Shown piece after piece: positions 7,150 through 14,550 of a stretch of DNA of 34,913 bases; positions within the stretch are counted from its first letter, which is position 1; the number at the start of each line of letters is the position of its first letter. The notes below the pieces were generated by a model, which made no database searches, was not told the origin of the DNA, and saw only the letters and a list, made by a program, of their open reading frames with translations. The position numbers were made by a program, and so were the translations under genes. This stretch comes from an uncultured Pelagibacteraceae bacterium (lineage in GTDB: Bacteria > Pseudomonadota > Alphaproteobacteria > Pelagibacterales > Pelagibacteraceae): NCBI GenBank assembly GCA_902551735.1, contig CACDEK010000005.1, positions 1 through 34,913 of the forward strand, read 5' to 3'.

Positions 7150-8543
7150 TTTCAGAAAATTTATTAGCGATATTTTATCTTATTTCAGGAGTGCTATTCA
7201 TTTTAGCACTTAGAGGCCTTTCATCTCCAGAAACATCAAGACAAGGAAATTTATTTGGAATAATTGGTATGGCAATAGCCATTGTTGTTACAATTATTTC
7301 AGTTGGTAACTTTTCAACGGGTTTTCTATATTTATTAATTTTACTAGTTTTAGGAGGATCAATAGGAGCATTTATTGCCTATAAAATACCAATGACTGCT
7401 ATGCCAGAACTTGTAGCCGGCTTTCATAGCTTAGTTGGATTAGCTGCTGTTTTTGTGGCTATATCTGCTTTTTTAAATCCTGAAATATTTAATTTAGGAT
7501 TTTCAGGAAATATAAAAATAGCCAGTTTAATTGAAATGTCATTGGGGGCCGCGATAGGAGCAATCACATTTACAGGATCAATTATAGCTTTTTTAAAATT
7601 GAGAGGGATAATGTCAGGCTCTCCTATAACTTTTTTTGGTCAACATTATTTAAATCTGACACTAGGTTTAATTTTATTCGGTTTAATCTTTTACTTATGC
7701 AAAACTCAAGTTGATACTTGGTTTTGGACAATAATTATAATTTCATTTTTATTAGGCGTATTGTTAATTATTCCAATCGGTGGTGCAGATATGCCTGTTG
7801 TAATTTCAATGCTTAATTCTTATTCAGGTTGGGCTGCAGCTGGAATTGGTTTTACTTTAGAAAATACAGCTTTAATAATCACAGGAGCATTAGTGGGTTC
7901 ATCTGGGGCAATACTTTCATATATTATGTGTAAGGGAATGAACCGTTCATTCTTTAACGTAATACTTGGTGGTTGGGGAGCAACAGATCAAACTTCTTTA
8001 GGTAAATCTAAAGAACAAAAGCCTGTAAAAAGTGGAAATTCAGATGATGCAGCATTTCTTATGAAAAATGCATCTTCTGTAATAATAGTTCCAGGTTATG
8101 GAATGGCTGTTGCGCAAGCTCAACACGCATTAAGAGAAATGGTAGATGTATTAAAAAAAAATGGTGTAAAAGTTACTTATGCCATTCATCCTGTTGCAGG
8201 TAGAATGCCGGGGCATATGAATGTTTTGTTAGCTGAAGCTAACGTTCCTTATGATGAGGTTTTTGAATTAGAGGAAATTAATAATGATTTTGCAAATTGT
8301 GATGTTGCATATGTTATAGGTGCAAATGATGTAACTAACCCAGTCGCAAAAACGGATCCCCAAAGTCCAATTTATGGCATGCCTATTTTAGATGTCGAAA
8401 AATCAAAATCTGTTCTTTTTGTAAAAAGAAGTTTATCACCTGGCTATGCTGGTATCGATAATGACTTATTTTACAGAGATAATACTTTGATGCTTTTTTC
8501 GGATGCAAAAAAAATGACAGAAGATATTATAAAAAGTTTATAG
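7146..8543 (+). CDS. pntB: Re/Si-specific NAD(P)+ transhydrogenase subunit beta
   Basis: 465 residues, the normal length. Residues about 1-275 form the membrane part, with SPETSRQGN, PELVAGFHSLVGLAA and GGADMPVVISMLNSYSGWAAA. The rest is the NADP(H)-binding domain III with GYGMAVAQAQHALREM, AIHPVAGRMPGHMNVLLAEA, GANDVTNPVAKTDPQSPIYGMP and KRSLSPGYAGIDN. All motifs look intact. Works at the inner membrane with PntAA and PntAB. In an organism that may have few other NADPH routes it would supply biosynthesis and redox defence (inference). Followed 3 nt later by the transaldolase gene. Confidence 0.97.
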   Translation: MISENLLAIFYLISGVLFILALRGLSSPETSRQGNLFGIIGMAIAIVVTIISVGNFSTGFLYLLILLVLGGSIGAFIAYKIPMTAMPELVAGFHSLVGLAAVFVAISAFLNPEIFNLGFSGNIKIASLIEMSLGAAIGAITFTGSIIAFLKLRGIMSGSPITFFGQHYLNLTLGLILFGLIFYLCKTQVDTWFWTIIIISFLLGVLLIIPIGGADMPVVISMLNSYSGWAAAGIGFTLENTALIITGALVGSSGAILSYIMCKGMNRSFFNVILGGWGATDQTSLGKSKEQKPVKSGNSDDAAFLMKNASSVIIVPGYGMAVAQAQHALREMVDVLKKNGVKVTYAIHPVAGRMPGHMNVLLAEANVPYDEVFELEEINNDFANCDVAYVIGANDVTNPVAKTDPQSPIYGMPILDVEKSKSVLFVKRSLSPGYAGIDNDLFYRDNTLMLFSDAKKMTEDIIKSL

Positions 8544-8546
8544 TTA

Positions 8547-9239
8547 ATGACAAAAATATTTTGTGATATTGCAGATATAAATTTAATTAAAAAATTTAAC
8601 AAAAAAAAAATAGTTAAGGGATTTACGACAAACCCAAGTTTAATAAGAAAAGCTGGAGCTAAAAATTATTCAAAATATTGCAAAAGTATATTAAGGGTAA
8701 CAAAAAAACCTATATCTTTTGAAGTATTTGCTGATGAAAATAAAAATATCATAAAACAAGCCTTAAAAATTAAAAATTGGGGAAATCAGATATATGTGAA
8801 AGTTCCAGTAACAAACTCAAAAGGAGTATTTTTAGGCAAGGTTATAAGTAAACTAAATAAAGAAAATATAAAATTAAATATTACTGCAGTTTATACTGCA
8901 AAACAAACAAGCAGAATTTTAAAAAGTATAAATAAAAAAACTAAAGTAATTATCTCTATTTTTGCAGGAAGAATGGCTGATAAAGGAAAAGACCCAATTC
9001 CTGAATTTAAAAAAAGTATTATGCTTTCAAAAAAATATAAAAATGTTGAAATTTTATGGGCTAGCGTGAGAGAACCTTATAATTATTTGCAGGCAAAACA
9101 ATTAAAGTGTCATATAATAACTATTCCACCAAATATAATTGAAAAAATAGAAAATTTTGGAAAATCATTTAACGAATTAACTATAGAAACTGTTAAAACT
9201 TTTCTAATCGATAGTAAAAAATCAAAATATAAGATTTAA
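8547..9239 (+). CDS. Transaldolase / fructose-6-phosphate aldolase family protein
   Basis: 230 residues, close to the short TalC/FSA group (about 215-220). Visible motifs: FCDIADINLIKKF, the TTNPSL motif (28-32), FEVFAD, and IYVKVPVTN, where Lys85 is the predicted Schiff-base lysine. LNITAVYTAKQ and IFAGRMADKGKDP follow. Family members either transfer dihydroxyacetone units in the pentose phosphate pathway or cleave fructose-6-phosphate; sequence alone does not separate the two. With the transketolase on the other strand it could complete a non-oxidative pentose phosphate pathway. The stop codon lies 1 nt from the 3' end of the convergent initiator tRNA. Confidence 0.85.
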   Translation: MTKIFCDIADINLIKKFNKKKIVKGFTTNPSLIRKAGAKNYSKYCKSILRVTKKPISFEVFADENKNIIKQALKIKNWGNQIYVKVPVTNSKGVFLGKVISKLNKENIKLNITAVYTAKQTSRILKSINKKTKVIISIFAGRMADKGKDPIPEFKKSIMLSKKYKNVEILWASVREPYNYLQAKQLKCHIITIPPNIIEKIENFGKSFNELTIETVKTFLIDSKKSKYKI

Positions 9240-9240
9240 T

Positions 9241-9317
9241 TGGTTGCGGGGGACGGATTTGAACCGCCGACCTCAAGGTTATGAGCCTTGCGAGCTACCA
9301 GACTGCTCCACCCCGCG
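9241..9317 (-). tRNA. Initiator tRNA-fMet (CAT)
   Basis: On the minus strand a 77-nt cloverleaf starts CGCGGGG and ends CCCCGCAACCA. The first base C faces A at position 72, the unpaired C1:A72 that identifies bacterial initiator tRNAs. The D stem is GAGC/GCTC, which gives the A11-T24 pair of initiators. The anticodon loop is CTCATAA (anticodon CAT), and the T arm is GGCGG TTCAAAT CCGTC. CCA is encoded. The anticodon stem is CAAGG/CCTTG, so the usual three G-C pairs are reduced to AGG/CCT. The 5' end is 3 nt after the rpsU stop codon, which implies excision from a shared transcript. Confidence 0.95.
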
Positions 9318-9320
9318 ATT

Positions 9321-9527
9321 TTAAATTCTGTTTTTAAGTTTATTTAGTTTTTTAACTCTTTTTATATTTTCTTGTTGAATTCTTTTTTTTTTTTCAGATG
9401 GTTTTTCATATGTGTTTTTTAATTTTATTATTTTAAAGAACCCATCTCTTTGTAGTTTTCTTTTAAGAACTCTTAGAGCTTGTTCAACATTATTATCTTT
9501 TACTTCTATTTTAATAACTACCTCCAA
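9321..9527 (-). CDS. rpsU: 30S ribosomal protein S21 (bS21)
   Basis: The core VKDNNVEQALRVLKRKLQRDG and YEKPSEKKKR match alphaproteobacterial bS21 closely, and the C-terminus is Lys/Arg-rich. Length is 64-68 residues depending on the start. The track start is a TTG at 9527 with no Shine-Dalgarno upstream. A strong GGAGG (9521-9525) lies just inside it, 5 nt before an in-frame ATT (9513-9515) that aligns with the normal first residue of the family. No in-frame ATG exists after the upstream stop, so ATT is the likelier start. The downstream tRNA-fMet follows after 3 nt. The product binds near the anti-Shine-Dalgarno of 16S rRNA and aids initiation. Confidence 0.92.
   Translation of the reverse strand: MEVVIKIEVKDNNVEQALRVLKRKLQRDGFFKIIKLKNTYEKPSEKKKRIQQENIKRVKKLNKLKNRI
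9513..9525 (-). promoter_or_regulatory. Strong Shine-Dalgarno and probable ATT start of rpsU
   Basis: The minus strand reads GGAGG, a 5-nt spacer (TAGTT), then ATT in the rpsU frame. GGAGG is one of only a few clear Shine-Dalgarno sites in this window, with those before tolB and pal. Its position fits initiation at ATT rather than at the TTG that overlaps it. Confidence 0.5.
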
Positions 9528-9581
9528 AAAGCAGAGTAACTAACATTTTAAATTTTTTATGTCCATTAAATTGATGCATTT

Positions 9582-10157
9582 TTAACTTGATTTCTCTAGA
9601 CTTTTCTTTTCTTTTTCTCTTTTTTCTCTTTTTATTCTTCTTTCAGCTTTTTCAATAGAACTCAGTAAGTCTTTTTGCGAAAATAATCCCATTGCTACAG
9701 GATCTTTGGGGTTTAAATTATTATAGTTCCAATAATTTTTATTTCTAATTGCCGAAACAGAATTTTTTGTGACACCTACAAGTTTTGCAATTTGAGAGTC
9801 TTTTAATTGAGGGTGTTGTTTAATTAACCACAAAGCTGAGTCAGGTTTATCTTGTCTCTTTGACAACGGTACATACTTTTTTACTTTTTTATCTATATTT
9901 GAAATTTTAATATCACTACTTGTAATTTCCAAAGGTCTATTTTCATCATTTGATGATAATTCTATTTCTTCTCTAGTTAACTGACCAGATATAATTGGGT
10001 TATATGGTTTAATTCCTTTTGCAACTTCACCATCTGCTATTCCTTGTATTTCCACTTCATGTAAATTACAAAATTCAGCAATTTGTTTAAATGTTAAAGT
10101 TGTGTTTTCTACTAACCAAACAGCAGTAGCCATTGGCATCAAAGGTGTATTACTCAT
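9582..10157 (-). CDS. trcR: DUF1013 cell-cycle transcriptional regulator TrcR
   Basis: 191 residues of the alphaproteobacterial DUF1013 family, named TrcR from Caulobacter. The N-terminus MSNTPLMPMATAVWLVENT and the FCNLHEVEIQGIADGEVA block are highly typical. The middle is a variable acidic linker. The C-terminal part (about 105-150) carries KPDSALWLIKQHPQLKDSQIAKLVGVTKNSV, a helix-turn-helix-like segment, followed by a basic tail of the kind seen in DNA-binding proteins. Its target genes are not known from sequence. The ATG immediately follows the rpmE stop (TAAATG), so the two are translated from one transcript. Confidence 0.88.
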   Translation of the reverse strand: MSNTPLMPMATAVWLVENTTLTFKQIAEFCNLHEVEIQGIADGEVAKGIKPYNPIISGQLTREEIELSSNDENRPLEITSSDIKISNIDKKVKKYVPLSKRQDKPDSALWLIKQHPQLKDSQIAKLVGVTKNSVSAIRNKNYWNYNNLNPKDPVAMGLFSQKDLLSSIEKAERRIKREKREKEKKSLEKSS

Positions 10158-10388
10158 TTATTTTTTATTCTCTGATCTAAAGTTTTGAAATTTTTTATTA
10201 AATTTGCTTACTCTTCCCTTGTCTAAGATCGCTTGTTTGCCCCCAGTCCATGCAGAGTGAGATTTTGGGTCAATTTCTAATTTTAATACATCACCTTCAG
10301 ATCCCCAAGTAGATTTTGTTTCAAACTGAGAACCATCGGTCATTTCAACTTTAATAGTGTGATAATTTGGATGTATTTTTTTTTTCAT
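10158..10388 (-). CDS. rpmE: 50S ribosomal protein L31 (bL31), Cys-free form
   Basis: 76 residues: [41 protein letters not shown] and [13 protein letters not shown] are the conserved bL31 blocks. There are no Cys residues, so the zinc-binding CxxC pairs of the C-plus form are missing, as is usual in alphaproteobacteria. It is a large-subunit protein at the intersubunit bridge. Starts at ATG 10388, 35 nt after suhB, and is directly followed by trcR without a gap. Confidence 0.95.
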   Translation of the reverse strand: MKKKIHPNYHTIKVEMTDGSQFETKSTWGSEGDVLKLEIDPKSHSAWTGGKQAILDKGRVSKFNKKFQNFRSENKK

Positions 10389-10423
10389 AACGAGACTTAT
10401 AGCAAAAAGGTTTAATAAAACAA

Positions 10424-11176
10424 TTAAAAGTTGATTAAGTTTTTGATTAATTTTTGGTTAATTTCAACACTTGAAGCTAGTACTTTTTTAACTTCATATT
10501 TATTAACATCAATGTCATTAATTATACCACCAGCTTCTTTAATTAGTATTATCCCAGAAGCAATATCCCATATATTTAAATTTTTTTGAAAATATCCATC
10601 AAACTTTCCTGATGCCACATAGGCTATATCTAGTGCGGCACTACCAGTTCTTCTAAGTGTAATATTTTCTTCAAAATTTACTTGTTCCATATTGTTGCCA
10701 CCAGTTGCGAATAAACAATTATTTAATTTATTTTTGTTCGAAACTCTTATTCTTTGATTATTAAGGTAAGCCCCATTATTTTTTTCTGCATAAAACATTT
10801 CATCTTTAATAGGATCGTAAACAACTCCAGATACTATTTCATTTTTAGTTTTTAAAGCTATAGATATTGCAAAGTGTGGCACGCCGTGCAAAAAATTTGT
10901 AGTTCCATCTATTGGATCAATTATCCAAATATTATCTTTATCATTTTCAACTTTGTTTTCACTTTCTTCGCTAATTACAGAATAATTTCTTTTTGATTTG
11001 ATTAACTCTTCAATAATAATTTTTTCTGCTTTAATATCTGCATTTGTAACAAAGTCTAAAGGCCCTTTAGAAGAAACTTGTAGTTTTTCGAGTTCGCCAA
11101 AATCTCTAATTAAAGCTTTAGAAGCTTTTTCACTTGCTTTTATCATAATGTTAAGATCTGCAGAAATAGATTTCAT
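10424..11176 (-). CDS. suhB: Inositol monophosphatase family protein (SuhB-like)
   Basis: 250 residues with all metal-site motifs of the family: ISEES (Glu at about 70-71), DPIDGTTNF (Asp87 and Asp90), and [15 protein letters not shown] near the C-terminus, which holds the third Asp. Mg-dependent phosphatase on inositol-1-phosphate or related sugar and nucleotide phosphates; E. coli SuhB also binds the transcription machinery on rRNA operons. Which role applies here cannot be read from the sequence. It sits between efp (8 nt upstream) and rpmE in a co-directional run of translation-related genes. The symbol is given by family likeness. Confidence 0.85.
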   Translation of the reverse strand: MKSISADLNIMIKASEKASKALIRDFGELEKLQVSSKGPLDFVTNADIKAEKIIIEELIKSKRNYSVISEESENKVENDKDNIWIIDPIDGTTNFLHGVPHFAISIALKTKNEIVSGVVYDPIKDEMFYAEKNNGAYLNNQRIRVSNKNKLNNCLFATGGNNMEQVNFEENITLRRTGSAALDIAYVASGKFDGYFQKNLNIWDIASGIILIKEAGGIINDIDVNKYEVKKVLASSVEINQKLIKNLINF

Positions 11177-11184
11177 AATAAATT

Positions 11185-11745
11185 TTATATTTTTTTTATA
11201 TATTCAATTGTTCTTGTATCAACTAATATTACATCTTCACTTTCTATGAATGGAGGAACTTGAATTTTTAACCCATTTTCTAGTACCGCAGGTTTGTAAG
11301 ATGATGAAACAGTCTGTCCTTTTAGAGCAACATCAGTAGTTGCGATTTTACATTCAATTTGCTTTGGAAGATCAACTGATAGAGGTTTATCATTATAAAA
11401 ATTAATTGAAATTTCTAAATTTTCAGTAAGCAATTTTCCTTTTTCTCCAATAATTTGTTTTTTTAAATTTATTTGTTCAAATGATTTTTGATTTATAAAA
11501 TAATATTCATTTTCGTCTTCATATAAAAAAGAAAACTTTTGTTCATCTAAAGAAGCTTTTTCAACTGAGTCACTTGATCTAAATCTTTCATTAAGTTTAG
11601 TATTGTTATTGACACTTTTCATTTCAACTTGGTTAAAAGCACCACCCTTTCCAGGTTTAACATGTTGAGTTTTTAATACTTCCCATAGATCATTTTTATG
11701 TTCTATAATCATTCCTGGTTTAATTTCATTGCCTAATATTTTCAT
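11185..11745 (-). CDS. efp: Translation elongation factor P
   Basis: 186 residues, the standard length, with three beta-barrel domains. The first domain carries HVKPGKGGAF, where Lys33 at the tip is the residue that EpmA would modify with beta-lysine. Later blocks KSFEQINL, LPKQIECKIATTDVALKGQT and VLENGLKIQVPPFIESEDVILVDTRT are typical. It relieves ribosome stalling at polyproline stretches. The ATG overlaps the stop of thiE (ATGA), so its translation is probably coupled to that gene. Confidence 0.97.
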   Translation of the reverse strand: MKILGNEIKPGMIIEHKNDLWEVLKTQHVKPGKGGAFNQVEMKSVNNNTKLNERFRSSDSVEKASLDEQKFSFLYEDENEYYFINQKSFEQINLKKQIIGEKGKLLTENLEISINFYNDKPLSVDLPKQIECKIATTDVALKGQTVSSSYKPAVLENGLKIQVPPFIESEDVILVDTRTIEYIKKI

Positions 11746-12395
11746 TTTAAATTACTTATAGCTTCAAATGGTTTATATTTTTTATTATTCCAAATGTAGC
11801 CTGAGATAGCTAAAAAGTTTGCTTTATTCAATAAAAGTTTTTTATAATTGTCTAAATTTATTCCACCAATAGCAACTATTGGAATATTGGTTGTATTTTT
11901 TGACCAATTTAAGATTTTAATATTAGCTTTGTATTTAGATCGTTTAGTTTTGGTTGGAAAAAATGCCCCTAAAGCAATATAGTTTGCTTTATTTTTTATA
12001 GCTTTTTTAATTAATTTTTTTGAATTATGGCAAGTAATTCCTAAAATATGTCCTTTTAAAATTTTTCTTGCTAAACTTATATTCATATCAGATTGGCCAA
12101 TATGACATCCATCAGCATTAATTTTTTTTGCTAGTATAGGATCGTCATTTATTATGAATTTAACATTATATCTTTTGCATAACTTCTGTATTTTTTTACC
12201 TATAATTAATTTTTTTTTTTTACTTTCTTTCTTTAATCTAAGCTGAAAATATGCGACTTTTTTTAGTTTAAAAATTTGTTTTAGTTGATTATAAAAACTA
12301 TTACTTTTTATTTTATTTGGAGAAATTAAGTAGACAAATCTTTTCTTTTTTTTAAATTTTATCAATTTTTTCAGACCATTCACCTTTAGATGCAA
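11742..12395 (-). CDS. thiE: Thiamine-phosphate synthase
   Basis: Up to 217 residues of a TIM-barrel thiamine synthase: FVYLISPNKI at strand 1, YFQLRLK, FIINDDPILAKKINADGCHIGQSD (the DGxHxGQxD block), GITCHNSKK, ALGAFFPTKTK and VAIGGINLDN. It joins HMP-pyrophosphate with the thiazole phosphate to form thiamine phosphate. The start is uncertain: the TTG at 12395 lies 44 nt inside fba, and an in-frame TTG at 12365 that just spans the fba stop would give about 207 residues and fits the family equally well. There is no ATG option. Very Lys-rich. No room for a TPP riboswitch. Confidence 0.88.
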   Translation of the reverse strand: MHLKVNGLKKLIKFKKKKRFVYLISPNKIKSNSFYNQLKQIFKLKKVAYFQLRLKKESKKKKLIIGKKIQKLCKRYNVKFIINDDPILAKKINADGCHIGQSDMNISLARKILKGHILGITCHNSKKLIKKAIKNKANYIALGAFFPTKTKRSKYKANIKILNWSKNTTNIPIVAIGGINLDNYKKLLLNKANFLAISGYIWNNKKYKPFEAISNLK

Positions 12396-13362
12396 GACTA
12401 CACATTTTTGCTCTATGATTGAAAACTTCCTGAGTTCCCTTAAGATTTTTTAAATCTTTTGACCAAAATTTAAGTGCACTTTGTTGTAAAGCTCTACCGT
12501 AAGAGAAGGTCATAATAAAATTTGTATTGTTTTTTATATTAATTTCATTCAAGTTTTTGGTTGCTTCTTTTTCAGTTTGTCCACCAGATAAGAAAGCTAT
12601 ACCAGGTACTTCTGATGGAACAGATTCTTTAAGACATTTAATAGTCATTTCAGCAACTTTTGAAGTATCGATTTTTTCATTTGAATCTGAACCTGGTAAA
12701 ATCATATTAGGCTTTAATATTGTTCCTTTTAATTCAACTTTATGTAGTTCTAGTTGTTCATAGCATTTTTTTATTACTTCAGAAGTTTTTTTAAAACAAT
12801 CTTCTGAATTATGATTTCCATCCATTAACAATTCTGGTTCAACAATTGGTACCATCCCACATTCTTGAACTAAAGCAGCATATCTCGCTAAGGCATGAGC
12901 ATTAGAATAGATTGATATTTGGCTTGGATATTTTTTTGAAATTATATAAACACCTCTCCACTTAGCAAATCTAGCACCTAAATTGTAATATTCTTTTAAT
13001 CTTTCTCTTAAACCATCAAGACCCTCGGTAATTTTCTCTTCTTCAGAATTGGCTAAAGTTTTTGCGCCAGTATCAACTTTTATACCAGGAATTGAATTTG
13101 AATCTGAAATTAACTCAGGAACTTTTTTTCCTGATGTGCTAGTTTGTTTTATAGTTTCATCGTAAAGAATAACACCTCCAATACATTCTTTCATACTAGA
13201 AGAGCTAAAAAGTGTTTCTCTAAATAATAATCTATTATTAGTACTGGACTCAACATTAAAACTCTTAAGTCTTTTGGTCATTGTTCCAGTGCTTTCGTCT
13301 GCGGCTAGAATTCCTTTTCCGCTACTGATAATTTGCAGAGCTATATTATTTAATTCAGACAT
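12352..13362 (-). CDS. Class I fructose-bisphosphate aldolase
   Basis: 336 residues of the eukaryote-like class I (Schiff base, metal-free) aldolase family. Visible: GKGILAADESTGTMTKRL at the N-terminus, KVDTGAK, GARFAKWRGV (Lys134), VEPELLMDG and GTILKPNMIL, where Lys217 is the expected Schiff-base lysine. FLSGGQTE and FSYGRALQQSALKFW close the barrel. It lacks the extended C-terminal tail of animal enzymes. It interconverts fructose-1,6-bisphosphate with the triose phosphates. The ATG overlaps the end of pgk by 8 nt and its 3' end overlaps thiE, so tkt-gap-pgk-fba look like one operon. Confidence 0.95.
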   Translation of the reverse strand: MSELNNIALQIISSGKGILAADESTGTMTKRLKSFNVESSTNNRLLFRETLFSSSSMKECIGGVILYDETIKQTSTSGKKVPELISDSNSIPGIKVDTGAKTLANSEEEKITEGLDGLRERLKEYYNLGARFAKWRGVYIISKKYPSQISIYSNAHALARYAALVQECGMVPIVEPELLMDGNHNSEDCFKKTSEVIKKCYEQLELHKVELKGTILKPNMILPGSDSNEKIDTSKVAEMTIKCLKESVPSEVPGIAFLSGGQTEKEATKNLNEINIKNNTNFIMTFSYGRALQQSALKFWSKDLKNLKGTQEVFNHRAKMCSLASKGEWSEKIDKI

Positions 13363-14545
13363 TTTGAGTTAGTGCTTTTATACCAGGTAAAGTTTTTCCT
13401 TCAAGGTATTCTAAAAATGCTCCACCAGCAGTTGAAACAAATGTAAATGAGTCTATTTTTTTAAATTTATTTATTGCTGCAACTGTTTCTCCTCCACCGG
13501 CTACAGAAAAAATTTTATCATTTATTGTTTTTTGAGCAATTATTTCTAATATTTTTTTAGTACCATTTTGAAATTTTGGATTTTCAAAATATCCTGCTGG
13601 ACCATTCCATAATACGGTATTTGAATGAGCAATTATCATATTGATACAAGAAATTGTCTTTGATCCAATATCTAATATCATTTCATCATCATTTACTGCT
13701 TCTATATTTTTTTCTACTCCAGTATCTTCAAAATTTTTTGAAACAATAACATCTACCGGACATGTAATTTTACAATTATATTTTGTAGAATTTTCTAAAA
13801 TTTCTTTTATTAAGTGTTCACAATCATTTTCACATATTGATTTACCTATTTTTGAGCCAGTATGTTTTAACATTGTATTAGCCATGCCCCCGACAATAAT
13901 TATATTATTAAATTTTTTAATTAAGTTATTAATAATTTTAATTTTAGTTGAAATTTTTGAACCACCAATAATAAGAGTAATAGGTTTTTTTATTTCAGAG
14001 GTTATTTTTTTCAACGCATTTATTTCATCGGTAATTTGTAAACCAAAATACGACGGAATGTATTTAGTGATTCCTTCAACAGAGGCATGAGATCTGTGAG
14101 AGACTGAAAAAGCATCATTAACATATATATCCCCTAAATTTGATATTTTTTTAGAAAATTCTTTGTCGTTTAATTCTTCTCCCTCATTAAAACGTATATT
14201 TTCCAACATCATTATCGAACCATTTGAAATTTTATTTACCTCGGACAAGGTATTTTCGTTTATTGTATTTTTGTTAAATAAAACCTCTTTATTTAACAAA
14301 GAGGATAATTTTTTTGAAATAGGTTCCAAAGACATTCCAGTAATGACCTTGCCCTTTGGTCTTCCAATGTGAGATAAAATTATAATTTTTGCTTTTTTTT
14401 CTATTAATAATTTTATAGTTGGTATTATTTTTTCTATTCTAGAAGTTTCAGTTATAGCGCCATTTTGCATTGGAACATTTAAATCAACTCTAAGCAAAAC
14501 TTTTTTACCTTCGAGTGTTAGATTTTGATCTAAAGTATTATTCAT
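13355..14545 (-). CDS. pgk: Phosphoglycerate kinase
   Basis: 396 residues, full length. Substrate and nucleotide motifs are intact: LLRVDLNVPMQNG, ILSHIGRPKG, LENIRFNEGEE, NDAFSVSHRSHAS, IIGGSKISTK, IVGGMANTML, NGPAGYFENP, and AGGGETVAAINKF with FVSTAGGAFLEYLEGKTLPG at the end. Reversible transfer of phosphate between 1,3-bisphosphoglycerate and ADP. It starts 5 nt after gap and overlaps fba by 8 nt. Confidence 0.97.
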   Translation of the reverse strand: MNNTLDQNLTLEGKKVLLRVDLNVPMQNGAITETSRIEKIIPTIKLLIEKKAKIIILSHIGRPKGKVITGMSLEPISKKLSSLLNKEVLFNKNTINENTLSEVNKISNGSIMMLENIRFNEGEELNDKEFSKKISNLGDIYVNDAFSVSHRSHASVEGITKYIPSYFGLQITDEINALKKITSEIKKPITLIIGGSKISTKIKIINNLIKKFNNIIIVGGMANTMLKHTGSKIGKSICENDCEHLIKEILENSTKYNCKITCPVDVIVSKNFEDTGVEKNIEAVNDDEMILDIGSKTISCINMIIAHSNTVLWNGPAGYFENPKFQNGTKKILEIIAQKTINDKIFSVAGGGETVAAINKFKKIDSFTFVSTAGGAFLEYLEGKTLPGIKALTQNV

Positions 14546-14550
14546 AAAAA

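Noticed and set aside
9511-9579. 22-codon upstream ORF before rpsU as a real gene
   Set aside because: Too short and without its own Shine-Dalgarno; kept only as a possible part of the rpsU leader.
11742-12395. TPP riboswitch linked to thiE or thiD
   Set aside because: No leader region exists for either gene, and no CTGAGA-type THI box was seen upstream.
13641-14090. 149-residue ORF opposite pgk
   Set aside because: It is wholly within pgk on the other strand, has no recognisable motif, and pgk is intact.
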